Assembly (NCBI GenBank): GCA_041392785.1
Contig: JAWKLK010000001.1
Span: 620,001 to 684,000 of the forward strand
Direction of reading: 5' to 3'
From: OLB9 sp041392785
GTDB taxonomy: Bacteria; Bacteroidota; Bacteroidia; Chitinophagales; Saprospiraceae
DNA: 64,000 nucleotides
The first letter of the stretch is position 1. Each line of letters opens with the position of its first letter. The notes beneath the pieces are model-generated. The model did no database searches, was not told where the DNA came from, and saw only the letters and a list, made by a program, of their open reading frames with translations. Of this stretch, positions 17,113 to 25,475 are shown in pieces. Position numbers and translations under genes: made by a program.

Positions 17113-18530
17113 TATTCAAGTCCGTATTTGTCAATAAGATAAACCAAAGAAGCCATAGCAGCTGCTCCTAGTGCCAATTCTCTAGGGTGTACGGCATGTA
17201 TATTATCTATACTGGTGTGATGAAAATCAAAATATCTCTGCGAATCAGTCCTTAATCCCACCAACAGACCTTTCTGATCTTTCAAAGGTGAAATATCAGC
17301 GCCTGTACCTCCTTTGGTAAAATAAAGTCCATAAGGTTCCAGTACTGATGACCATTTACTTACAGAAGTATAATAATTAGAAAAAACATCAGCTTCTGCA
17401 TCAAAACTGAATCCTTGTGGTGAAAATCCACCTGAATCTGCTTCTATAGCAGCTAAATGGAATTCGCTTTGTTCTTTTGCTGCTTTTGCATAAGTCTTTC
17501 CGCCAGCTAAGCCATTTTCTTCATTACTAAAAAGAACACATCGAATTGTTCTTTTTGGTTTGTAATTGAGCTTCATAAGGATTCGTAAGACATCCATAGC
17601 TTGTACACATCCTGCACCATCATCATGTGCACCCGGGGAAATATCCCAAGAATCAAGATGCCCTCCTACCAAAATGATGTCATCCGATTTTTCGCTGCCT
17701 TTTATTTCGCCAATAACGGTTGGGGCTGACTTTTTACCCAATTGTTCAGAAGAACATTGTAAAAAAATGGATACAGTTCTTTCTTTTATGGCTCGGCTAA
17801 GTAATTCACACGATTTTGTACTCACGCCCAAGGCTGGAATTGGTGTCAATGTATCGGGGAAAACTGTTACCCCAGTATGTGGAACATCATCTATACTCAG
17901 TGTCATTGACCTTACTAATGCGCCTGCGGCACCATATTTTGCTGCTCTTGCTGGCCCATAAACTCTTTGATCGACAGCACCACCATAAGCCGAAAAAGTG
18001 CGAGGTTTTGTGGGATCCATAGGTCGGTTAAAAAACACGATTTTACCCGAAATACCTTCAAAACCTAATTCATCCACTTCATCCAATTCCTGAACTTCTA
18101 CTACTTCTGCGAAAATACCTTCATTTGCAGTACTCCCCGAATTACCTAGGGCCGTGGCATCTAGTTTTAAGAGTTTTTCATTGGTATCGGTCATATAGAC
18201 ATTGTCATCATTCCCTCGCTTCCAATAATCCGCCTCACATGATTGGAAGCGTGATGTTACAGATGGTATTGTATTCAAAACTTCTAACATGTGCGTGGCC
18301 GCGTCTCGATAAGCCTGTGAACCAGCGATTCTACCTGGAAACTTTACAGTAAGGTCTTTCAACCAATCATAAGCCACATTGCTTCTTAGTGCTTCGTCAT
18401 GTATCTTCTGTACCATTAAAACATCTTCATCGTTCTGACTAAAGAGTTGAAAACTACAAAAGAATACAGCTAAAATAATTGTCAATTGACTCTTTTTACT
18501 TTTAAATGTCATATTAAAATATTTTTTCAA
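17112..18530 (-). CDS. M28 family zinc aminopeptidase/carboxypeptidase with PA domain
   Basis: This exported 472-residue peptidase resembles carboxypeptidase Q. An N-terminal signal peptide (after MKKYFNMTFKSKKS, hydrophobic LTIILAVFFCSFQLFSQ) is followed by a protease-associated insert (about 120-260) and the M28 catalytic domain. Zinc ligands lie in VGGHLDSWDISPGAHDDGAG (His and Asp), with the catalytic glutamate pair in LFSNEENGLAGG and the late histidine in FDFHHTSIDNIHAVHPREL. It probably trims peptides in the periplasm or at the surface. The start overlaps the radC stop by four bases (ATGA). No T9SS domain is present. Confidence 0.92.
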   Translation of the reverse strand: MKKYFNMTFKSKKSQLTIILAVFFCSFQLFSQNDEDVLMVQKIHDEALRSNVAYDWLKDLTVKFPGRIAGSQAYRDAATHMLEVLNTIPSVTSRFQSCEADYWKRGNDDNVYMTDTNEKLLKLDATALGNSGSTANEGIFAEVVEVQELDEVDELGFEGISGKIVFFNRPMDPTKPRTFSAYGGAVDQRVYGPARAAKYGAAGALVRSMTLSIDDVPHTGVTVFPDTLTPIPALGVSTKSCELLSRAIKERTVSIFLQCSSEQLGKKSAPTVIGEIKGSEKSDDIILVGGHLDSWDISPGAHDDGAGCVQAMDVLRILMKLNYKPKRTIRCVLFSNEENGLAGGKTYAKAAKEQSEFHLAAIEADSGGFSPQGFSFDAEADVFSNYYTSVSKWSSVLEPYGLYFTKGGTGADISPLKDQKGLLVGLRTDSQRYFDFHHTSIDNIHAVHPRELALGAAAMASLVYLIDKYGLE

Positions 18531-19234
18531 AACGGCATGTCATTATTATCTGAAAAACTGTAATAATCTTCTTCACCTATTATGATATGATCAGTCAACT
18601 CAATATTGAATAATCTAGCAGCTTCATAGACCTGTTTGGTAAGTTGTAAATCTTCCTTTGAAGGTTTTAAAGTACCTGAGGGATGATTGTGTCCTAAAAA
18701 TAACCTAGTAGCGCCGTCATCGAGGGCATGTTTGATAAGTATCCGTACATCTGTCATCACTTTATGAATACCTCCCTTTCCTATATTTCTGATATTAATC
18801 ACCTTATTGGAAACATTTGCTGTGATCATCCAAATCTCTTCGTGATTCAAATCACTCAGGTAAGGATAAAAAATATCAAATAAGTCCTTTGAAGACTTTA
18901 TTATAATTTGTTTGGTGGATTCAAAGGATTGTTTTCTACGGCTCAGTTCTAATGCCGCTACGATATTGATCGCTTTTGCTTCACCTATTCCTTTATACTT
19001 GCATAAATCGGCAATGGAAATTTTTGATAATTTCTGCAAACTATTGCCATAGTCTCTAAGCATTCTTTTACTCAAATCTACAGCTGACTCCCCTCTTGAG
19101 CCTGAACCAATGATGATAGCCAATAATTCTGAATCTGAAAGGGACAATCTCCCTTTTTGCAATAGTTTTTCTCTTGGCCTATCATCCATAGACCATGTTT
19201 TAATGGTAGATGATGATGTATTTTCCTTGGCCAT
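18527..19234 (-). CDS. radC: RadC family protein (JAB/MPN domain)
   Basis: The 235-residue protein has an N-terminal helix-hairpin-helix region (SKISIADLCKYKGIGEAKAI) and a C-terminal JAB-type metalloprotease-like domain with the diagnostic LFLGHNHPSGTLKPSKEDL. RadC-like proteins are named for DNA repair, but that role is disputed and the biochemical activity of the JAB domain is unknown. It lies 18 bases downstream of the PLP enzyme gene and overlaps the M28 gene. Confidence 0.93.
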   Translation of the reverse strand: MAKENTSSSTIKTWSMDDRPREKLLQKGRLSLSDSELLAIIIGSGSRGESAVDLSKRMLRDYGNSLQKLSKISIADLCKYKGIGEAKAINIVAALELSRRKQSFESTKQIIIKSSKDLFDIFYPYLSDLNHEEIWMITANVSNKVINIRNIGKGGIHKVMTDVRILIKHALDDGATRLFLGHNHPSGTLKPSKEDLQLTKQVYEAARLFNIELTDHIIIGEEDYYSFSDNNDMPF

Positions 19235-19252
19235 TTTGATACCTTAAATCAA

Positions 19253-20398
19253 TTAAATTGAATTCAAAGCATTATCAAGATCCGAAATAAGATCATCGAC
19301 ATCTTCTATCCCTACACTTAAGCGGATTAAAGAATCTGTCAATCCTACTTTCAATCTTTCCTCTCTCGGAATACTACCATGCGTCATACTGGAAGGGTGG
19401 CCTATTAAAGATTCTACACCACCTAGTGATTCTGCTAAAGAAAATAAATGGGTAGTGCTCAGTACTTTTCTAGCGGATATCTCGCTATTGTCTTTTAAGT
19501 CAAAAGATACCATTGCCCCAAACATACGCATCTGTTTTTTTGCCACATCATGATTTGGATGATCACTAAGTCCAGGATAGTACACCTTCCCAACCTTAGG
19601 ATGAGATAGCAAATGACGGGCTATTTTTTCAGCGTTTGCGCATGCTCTTTCTACTCTGATATGCAAAGTTTTAATTCCTCTTAATACTAAAAAACAATCT
19701 TGAGGACCTGGCACAGCGCCAACAGAATTTTGAATGAACTTTAGTTGAGTTGCAATCTCAGGATATTTAGTGACTACTGCACCATGAATCACATCAGAAT
19801 GTCCACCCAGATATTTTGTAGCAGAGTGAACCACGATATGCGCCCCCAAATCTAATGGATTTTGGAGAAATGGCGAGGCAAATGTATTATCCACACAAAC
19901 CCATAGATTCTTGTCTTTGACGTGGTTGCACACAGCTGCTATATCCACGATATTTAACATAGGATTAGTTGGTGTCTCGATCCAGACCATCTTGGTTTTG
20001 AAAGTAATTAGTTTATCTAGGTTTTCGAGCTTCGTCAGGTCAGCAAAGTGGAACTTTATACCATACTTTTGGAAAACTTTCGTCATAATACGGTATGAAC
20101 CACCATATAAATCATCAGTAGCGATCACTTCATCTCCCGGAGATAACAATTTCAAAACAGCATCCATAGCTGCTAATCCACTGCTAAAACATATGCCGTC
20201 AGTACCGTTTTCTAAGGCTGCAATATTAGCTTCAAGGACTGATCTGGTTGGATTTTGGGTGCGAGCATATTCATATCCTTTATGATCACCCGGTGCACTT
20301 TGAACATAAGTGGATGTTTGAAAAATAGGCGTCATGATAGCGCCTGTACTAGGGTCTGGTTTTATGCCAGCATGGATAACTTTTGTTCCAAATTTCAT
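19253..20398 (-). CDS. Cystathionine gamma-synthase/gamma-lyase family PLP enzyme
   Basis: This 381-residue protein is a Cys/Met-metabolism PLP-dependent enzyme. The PLP lysine lies in VVHSATKYLGGHSDVIHG, with VWIETPTNPMLNIVDIAAV, the phosphate-binding CFSSGLAAMDAVL, and the C-terminal SLGGVESLIGHPSSMTHG. These motifs are shared by cystathionine gamma-synthase (MetB) and gamma-lyase, which cannot be told apart by eye, so no symbol is given. It links cysteine and homocysteine metabolism. It heads a tightly packed minus-strand cluster running to pheS. A -7 promoter element and an inverted repeat next to the start codon lie upstream. Confidence 0.9.
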   Translation of the reverse strand: MKFGTKVIHAGIKPDPSTGAIMTPIFQTSTYVQSAPGDHKGYEYARTQNPTRSVLEANIAALENGTDGICFSSGLAAMDAVLKLLSPGDEVIATDDLYGGSYRIMTKVFQKYGIKFHFADLTKLENLDKLITFKTKMVWIETPTNPMLNIVDIAAVCNHVKDKNLWVCVDNTFASPFLQNPLDLGAHIVVHSATKYLGGHSDVIHGAVVTKYPEIATQLKFIQNSVGAVPGPQDCFLVLRGIKTLHIRVERACANAEKIARHLLSHPKVGKVYYPGLSDHPNHDVAKKQMRMFGAMVSFDLKDNSEISARKVLSTTHLFSLAESLGGVESLIGHPSSMTHGSIPREERLKVGLTDSLIRLSVGIEDVDDLISDLDNALNSI

Positions 20399-20400
20399 AA

Positions 20401-20427
20401 TGATAAATCTCGGGTTCTATTTTATCA
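20401..20427 (-). promoter_or_regulatory. Inverted repeat at the start codon of the Cys/Met enzyme gene
   Basis: TGATAAA and TTTATCA form a perfect 7-bp stem around a 13-base loop, ending two bases before the ATG. In RNA this could mask ribosome entry. It does not match a SAM riboswitch that I recognise. The stem is all A/T except one pair, so it is weak. Confidence 0.3.
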
Positions 20428-20470
20428 GGATTATTATACAGAATTTTATCTCTGTGTTATTAATAAAATG

Positions 20471-20478
20471 CAAAGATA
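20471..20478 (-). promoter_or_regulatory. Promoter -7 element TATCTTTG for the PLP enzyme-radC-M28-hpt cluster
   Basis: TATCTTTG on the minus strand matches TAnnTTTG exactly, about 73 bases before the ATG at 20398. This leaves a leader of about 65 bases that contains the inverted repeat at 20401-20427. No TTTG was seen at -33. Confidence 0.42.
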
Positions 20479-20621
20479 GTTAGATTTTTCCTTAAATCCA
20501 TGACATTGGAACCCATTAAGGATTGCATTTGATATGTCTGTAAGTCATAAGCAAGATATAATTCAATATCTTAGTATTTTTTGGTCAAAAACATATTTGA
20601 TTCATCAATGTTTGGATTATT

Positions 20622-22160
20622 ATGTTAAAATTAGAAAATACATTTACCTCATCTTTACCTGGTGATCCTAATCAAGATATATGGCCAAGACAGGTTGAAA
20701 ATGCCATGTATTCATTTGTTTTGCCACAAAAGTTTCCATTGGCTAAGTTGCGTATTCTAAACGATGTACTTACGGAAGAACTTGGTTTGTCAACAGTAAA
20801 AATAGATATTCTTGAGCAAACCTTGACAGGAAATCAGATACCACTTTCTAGCCAACCTTATGCTATGGTTTATGGTGGACATCAGTTTGGTCAATGGGCA
20901 GGCCAATTGGGTGATGGTCGAGCAATAAATTTGGGTGAAATCTATGTAAATGGTCATCCTTATACATTACAACTGAAAGGTGCGGGACCGACACCTTATT
21001 CAAGAGCCGCTGATGGATATGCTGTGTTGAGGTCGTCTATAAGGGAATTTTTGATAAGTGAAGCCATGTATTATTTGAGGATACCAACCACTCGAGCTTT
21101 ATCATTGGCTACAACAGGAGCATCTGTATTACGAGATATCATGTATAACGGCAATGCAGCTTACGAACCAGGTGCCATTGTATGCAGGACAGCCCCTACT
21201 TTCATACGGTTTGGAAATTTTGAAATTTTCAGCCGGAGAAACGACATCACCAATCTAAAGTTGCTTGCGGATTACACCATACACCAACATTTCAAACATT
21301 TAGAAGGAAACGTGAATAAGTACTTAGCATTTTTCCGAGAAGTTGCAAGATTGACTTGTGATCTTATGGTAGAGTGGCAGCGTGTTGGTTTCGTGCATGG
21401 TGTAATGAATACTGATAATATGTCCATAATTGGATTGACAATTGACTATGGTCCTTTCGGTTGGATGGACAATTATGATCCATATTTCACCCCTAACACG
21501 ACTGACCTTCCAGGTAAAAGATATCAATACGCCAATCAACCCTATATTGCGCAATGGAATTTAATGTGTCTTGGTAGAGCTTTATTGCCTTTGATCCATG
21601 ATGACCAAGCCATTGTATCAGTTTTAAATAGTTATAGAGCACAATTTGAAGAGAAATACCTAACTATGATGTCTTCCAAATTAGGGTTGGATCATCAAAA
21701 AGTTTCCATGAACTTTATTGAAGAATTGTTAAAAACACTAGAAGAAAACGTTTTGGATATGACGATTTTTTATTGTCAATTGGCGGAGTTGACACACGAA
21801 ACTACACCTGATGACATAAGCACATTATTTTTATCAGCAAAATACAAAAGTGACGACTTGAGTGCATCTTTCTTCGGATGGATCAAAGCCTATCAAAGCT
21901 TACTTCCACAAGATAAAGCATCTATTCTGGAGAAAAAAAGAATTATGGCACGCTCCAACCCAAGATATGTTTTGAGAAATTATATGTTACAATTGGCGAT
22001 TGAGTCAGCCCAAAATGATGATTTTTCATTAGTGAATACACTTTTTGAACTCATAAAAAATCCATATGATAAAAATAAAGAGGCTGAAATGTGGTTCAGT
22101 ATAAGACCAGAATGGGCTGCGCAAAAGATAGGCTCCTCTATGTTGTCTTGTAGTTCTTAG
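20622..22160 (+). CDS. selO: SelO (YdiU) family protein adenylyltransferase
   Basis: SelO is a pseudokinase-fold enzyme that transfers AMP from ATP to protein hydroxyl groups and is linked to oxidative stress. The 512-residue protein has the N-terminal QLGDGRAINLGE, the nucleotide-binding region QLKGAGPTPYSRAADGYAVL, SIREFLISEAMYYLRIPTTR, and the active-site HGVMNTDNMSI (residues 259-269) followed by the metal-binding DYGPFG (275-280). The C-terminus is LSCSS, where C510 is encoded by TGT and replaces the selenocysteine of eukaryotic SelO. Eukaryotic and E. coli homologues are similar in length. It stands alone, divergent from the PLP enzyme. Confidence 0.95.
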   Translation: MLKLENTFTSSLPGDPNQDIWPRQVENAMYSFVLPQKFPLAKLRILNDVLTEELGLSTVKIDILEQTLTGNQIPLSSQPYAMVYGGHQFGQWAGQLGDGRAINLGEIYVNGHPYTLQLKGAGPTPYSRAADGYAVLRSSIREFLISEAMYYLRIPTTRALSLATTGASVLRDIMYNGNAAYEPGAIVCRTAPTFIRFGNFEIFSRRNDITNLKLLADYTIHQHFKHLEGNVNKYLAFFREVARLTCDLMVEWQRVGFVHGVMNTDNMSIIGLTIDYGPFGWMDNYDPYFTPNTTDLPGKRYQYANQPYIAQWNLMCLGRALLPLIHDDQAIVSVLNSYRAQFEEKYLTMMSSKLGLDHQKVSMNFIEELLKTLEENVLDMTIFYCQLAELTHETTPDDISTLFLSAKYKSDDLSASFFGWIKAYQSLLPQDKASILEKKRIMARSNPRYVLRNYMLQLAIESAQNDDFSLVNTLFELIKNPYDKNKEAEMWFSIRPEWAAQKIGSSMLSCSS

Positions 22161-22247
22161 GGGGTTAATATTTTTTCTCCTTTCTTTGATTGGTATTTTT
22201 GAATTTTTTCTTATATTTACACATTCTTAATTTATAAATTACTAGAT

Positions 22248-22700
22248 ATGAACCAATGGGTAGAACGTGGAGAAAGACATGCTTTGAAAATATCAAAAAA
22301 CACCTTGATAGTAGGATTTCTTATATTTGTTTGCAGTTATGGTGGTCTCTATTTAATGGTTCAATTTTTTCCTTCCATGTTTGTCCAGTATTTAGACCCA
22401 GTTTTTAATTCAAGTGGAGAAAGAGATGTTTTCTTCTATCTACATCCATTTATTTTAGCATTTGCGCTATCTATTTTCTGGAATCGTTTTAGAAAATATT
22501 TTCATGGTAATAAAATCAAGATTGGAATTGAATTCGGTGCCATATATGCTTTTATTGCTTTGGTACCAATCTTGTGGATTACATGGGCTGCTATGGATAT
22601 TCCATTATCTATGGCTATGACATGGTTGCTTTATGGCTTGTTTCAGGCGAGTTTAGCAGGCATAGCCTTATCATATCTTGATTCAAATTATCCTAAGTAA
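22248..22700 (+). CDS. Small polytopic membrane protein of unknown function
   Basis: I do not recognise a family. The 150 residues start MNQWVERGERHALKISKNTL and contain four predicted membrane helices: about 18-37, 65-82, 95-113 and 120-142. The last helix pair holds glycine/alanine-rich stretches (AMTWLLYGLFQASLAGIAL). A short polar segment with the arginines NRFRKYFHGNKIK lies between helices 2 and 3. It stands between selO and convergent nadC with an 87-base gap from selO, so it may have its own promoter. An ATG start and normal codon use support a real gene. Confidence 0.72.
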   Translation: MNQWVERGERHALKISKNTLIVGFLIFVCSYGGLYLMVQFFPSMFVQYLDPVFNSSGERDVFFYLHPFILAFALSIFWNRFRKYFHGNKIKIGIEFGAIYAFIALVPILWITWAAMDIPLSMAMTWLLYGLFQASLAGIALSYLDSNYPK

Positions 22701-22752
22701 CTTTTTATTGAAATTTAACTTTTCACTTCAAATCCAAATGTAAAATATAGGC

Positions 22753-23610
22753 TTATTCTTTCAGAATTTTTAAACTTAGATCCATTGTACCTGCACTATG
22801 TGTCAAAGCTCCAACAGAAATAAAATCAACACCTGTCAAGGCAATTTGACGAACCGTGTGTAGGTTGACGCCACCTGACGCCTCTGTTTCAAATCTTTTG
22901 TCAACATGTGCTACGGCTTCTTTTAGGATAGGCAACTCAAAATTGTCAAACATAATACGCCTTATCCCTCCTACATTGAGAACTTCTTCTACTTCCATTA
23001 GGTTTCTTACTTCTACCGTTATATCCAAATTTAAATTGTTGTCTTTCAAATATTTATGAACTGCTTTAATGGCTTTGGTATGAGAGCCTGAAGCATCTAC
23101 ATGATTATCTTTTATCATAATCCAATCATAGAGACCAACTCTGTAGTTTTCGCATCCACCAATCTTAACAGCCCATTTTTCTAAAAATCGCATCAATGGT
23201 GTGGTTTTACGTGTATCTAAGATTTTAACCGGAAGATCCTGTACTTCAAAAGCAAACTGACTACTTAATGTTGCGACACCACTGAGCCTTTGCATGGTAT
23301 TCAGAATCAGTCTCTCAGCTTTCAGCAATGCTTGACTATTACATTCTACATAAAAGGCTATATCACCAAAGACGACATCTTGTCCATCTTTAATTAAAAT
23401 TTCCAATGAAGATGTTGGATCCACATATTCAAATATGGCTTTAGCTACTTCAATGCCCGCTATGACGCCTGGCTCTTTAACTAACAACTTTGCACGTGAT
23501 CTATCTTCGATGGGAATACAAGCTAATGACGTGTGGTCACCACTCATAACGTCTTCTTCTAGACCAGCTATAATAAAATTATACAACGACTTTTTGTCCA
23601 ATGCTGACAT
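22753..23610 (-). CDS. nadC: Nicotinate-nucleotide pyrophosphorylase (carboxylating)
   Basis: NadC converts quinolinate and PRPP to nicotinate mononucleotide, CO2 and pyrophosphate in NAD synthesis. From the ATG at 23608-23610 the protein has 285 residues, the family norm. Motifs include DVMSGDHTSLACIP at the N-terminus, ILNTMQRLSGVATLSSQFA, the PRPP/quinolinate site ILDTRKTTPLMRFLEKWAVK followed by IGGCENYRVGLYDWIMIKDNH, and RRIMFDNFELPIL and FISVGALTHSAGTMDLSLK at the C-terminus. The upstream extension to 23667 is unlikely because a perfect -7 promoter element lies inside it. nadA and nadB are not in the window. Confidence 0.95.
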   Translation of the reverse strand: MSALDKKSLYNFIIAGLEEDVMSGDHTSLACIPIEDRSRAKLLVKEPGVIAGIEVAKAIFEYVDPTSSLEILIKDGQDVVFGDIAFYVECNSQALLKAERLILNTMQRLSGVATLSSQFAFEVQDLPVKILDTRKTTPLMRFLEKWAVKIGGCENYRVGLYDWIMIKDNHVDASGSHTKAIKAVHKYLKDNNLNLDITVEVRNLMEVEEVLNVGGIRRIMFDNFELPILKEAVAHVDKRFETEASGGVNLHTVRQIALTGVDFISVGALTHSAGTMDLSLKILKE

Positions 23611-23632
23611 GAAAATATGCTTTTGGTTCTGG

Positions 23633-23640
23633 CAAAGATA
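23633..23640 (-). promoter_or_regulatory. Promoter -7 element TATCTTTG for nadC
   Basis: An exact TAnnTTTG match on the minus strand, 23 bases before the nadC ATG at 23610. The nearest TTTG upstream is 24 bases away, longer than the usual spacing. It supports the shorter nadC start. Confidence 0.42.
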
Positions 23641-23673
23641 TGGATTTCCGTCCATATAGGAATCCAAATTTTC

Positions 23674-24459
23674 TTATCTAGTGTTTAAAAACTGGTCAAT
23701 GATATCTTTATATTCCGTGGGTTGTAATGTAATTGCTTCCAAATGCCTACCTTCCAAAATGGTAAATTGTTTTTGTGCTGATGGTAGCGAAGCAAAGAGT
23801 TTTTGGCCCATTGCTATCGTGGTCAAAGTATCCTGCTTATTATAAATAAATAGTGTGTTTGTGTTATACATATTCTTAATGGTTTTTGTGTACACATGAT
23901 CTTTATTAAAACCTGGTATTACAGCCATTAGTACCTTGAAAAATTGATATATTTTTCTGTTTCTTACTTTATAATAAGAGGTATTTTGATCCAGACAATT
24001 TTCAATTATTGCATTGATAGTTAAATTCTCTTTGGTTAAAAATAAGATTATTTGAGCTGCGCCAAAAGAAATTCCGTGCAGATGTATTGGCGTTGCGAAG
24101 GATTCAGCCCGTATAAAATCGTGAACAATTTTAATATCTTTCCAAAAATCAAAATCTTCAAACCTAGACAACCCAAATCCATTAAAATCAAAAATACACA
24201 CATCATAGCCAAGCTCAAAATACATAGCTGCGTGGCCACGTTCGAGAAAAAACTGACTTGCTGATATTACGTATGGATGGCATAATATGACCATTCCCTC
24301 AGACATAGATTTTTGTCTTCGGAAGTAAGTTCTTATGTGCTTGTCATCCTTGGCTATCAATACTTCTGTCCAACCTGTGTACAATTCTTCTTGTTTTTGA
24401 TATTGGGTAGCTCTTGGGAGCATGGTTTTTTGCAACCAGTTTTTGAATATGCGATACAT
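23674..24459 (-). CDS. Alpha/beta hydrolase
   Basis: The 261-residue protein has the alpha/beta-hydrolase nucleophile elbow IHLHGISFGAAQIIL (G-x-S-x-G), an oxyanion-hole region MVILCHPYVISASQFF, a late aspartate in the segment LFIYNKQDTLTTIAMGQKL, and a terminal histidine in LEGRHLEAITL. All catalytic residues of a serine hydrolase are therefore present. The substrate is unknown; a lysophospholipase- or esterase-like role is possible. No signal peptide is obvious. It lies 63 bases upstream of nadC on the same strand. Confidence 0.8.
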   Translation of the reverse strand: MYRIFKNWLQKTMLPRATQYQKQEELYTGWTEVLIAKDDKHIRTYFRRQKSMSEGMVILCHPYVISASQFFLERGHAAMYFELGYDVCIFDFNGFGLSRFEDFDFWKDIKIVHDFIRAESFATPIHLHGISFGAAQIILFLTKENLTINAIIENCLDQNTSYYKVRNRKIYQFFKVLMAVIPGFNKDHVYTKTIKNMYNTNTLFIYNKQDTLTTIAMGQKLFASLPSAQKQFTILEGRHLEAITLQPTEYKDIIDQFLNTR

Positions 24460-24594
24460 GCCATGAATTGTTAAAACGTAAAGGTACTAATCTGTCTAGA
24501 TAGAAAGAAAACACATTAAAAATATTTTAATAAGTTTGTTTTGACAATAAACTAAACATGATAGCATTATCTTTACCACAAAAATTGAAAGATT

Positions 24595-25281
24595 TTGAAT
24601 AGTCCTTTTGTTATCCAATTTGAAAACATTGATATTTACCAAGGAGAATTTCCTGTACTAAATAAGGTAAATTTTACTCTCACAAAAGCAGAATCTTGTT
24701 ATATCATAGGTAAATCTGGCAGTGGCAAAAGTAGTTTTCTCAAAGCTATATATGGCAATGTCAAAATTGTTGGCGAAAATGCTAAAATGGGTGACTTTGA
24801 TCTTTTGACAATTAAAAAACATGAGATTCCGGCGCTGCGAAGAAATCTCGGCATGGTATTTCAGGATTTTATTCTCTTTGACGAATGGACGGTAGGGAAG
24901 AACCTTTTATTTATCCTAGAAGCAACAGGGTGGAAAGACATCAATGCTATGAAAAACAGAGCTATTGAAGTATTAAACATGGTGGGACTAGTGGGATATG
25001 AAAAGAGGCAGGTGAAACTACTTTCGGGTGGCGAACAGCAAAGAGTAGTTATTGCGCGTGCACTTTTAAACAACCCATCTGTCATCATTGCCGATGAACC
25101 TACCGGAAATCTCGATCCTGAAACATCCGATGAAATTTTATATCTTCTTAACAGACTATCACGTGAATTTGGCACATCCACTATAGTAGCAACCCATGAT
25201 TATAGACTATTGGATAAGTTTCCTGCACGCATCTACAGATGTGTTGACGGCTTCCTTAAGGAGGTCCAAAATGTGATGTAA
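24595..25281 (+). CDS. ftsE: FtsE-like ABC transporter ATP-binding protein
   Basis: This 228-residue ATPase has a Walker A at YIIGKSGSGKSSFLKAI, a Q-loop at GMVFQDFILFDEWTVGKN, the signature LLSGGEQQRVVIARAL, and Walker B at VIIADEPTGNLDPETSDEI. It is closest to the FtsE/LolD/MacB group. In Bacteroidota such stand-alone genes are usually annotated as FtsE, which works with FtsX in cell-wall hydrolase control during division. No FtsX gene is adjacent, so LolD-type function is possible. No ATG is available; TTG at 24595-24597 follows an in-frame stop by two codons and is the likely start. Confidence 0.8.
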   Translation: MNSPFVIQFENIDIYQGEFPVLNKVNFTLTKAESCYIIGKSGSGKSSFLKAIYGNVKIVGENAKMGDFDLLTIKKHEIPALRRNLGMVFQDFILFDEWTVGKNLLFILEATGWKDINAMKNRAIEVLNMVGLVGYEKRQVKLLSGGEQQRVVIARALLNNPSVIIADEPTGNLDPETSDEILYLLNRLSREFGTSTIVATHDYRLLDKFPARIYRCVDGFLKEVQNVM

Positions 25282-25419
25282 AATGCGTTCAATGTGACTT
25301 TCGGCCGTTACGGATTTGATTTTTGTGTCAAATGGTATTCTTGCGACCACAATTTAATAATTTCTTTAGTTAAAACATTAACAACTCAGCATTTCTTCTA
25401 GTAGAAATTTTCAAATAAT

Positions 25420-25449
25420 TTTGTATATTTAGGTATTGTTGTACCTTTA
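25420..25449 (+). promoter_or_regulatory. Candidate promoter for the beta-oxidation genes
   Basis: TTTG at 25420-25423 and TACCTTTA at 25442-25449 are separated by 18 bases. The -7 box has one mismatch to TAnnTTTG. It lies 26 bases before the ATG at 25476, which fits a start site near 25456. Confidence 0.35.
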
Positions 25450-25475
25450 TGAATTGATAAAATTTCTTTATAAGC

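Noticed and set aside
20399..20480. SAM riboswitch upstream of the cysteine/methionine enzyme
   Set aside because: The leader is too short and lacks the conserved core of the SAM classes that I recognise; only a simple hairpin is present.
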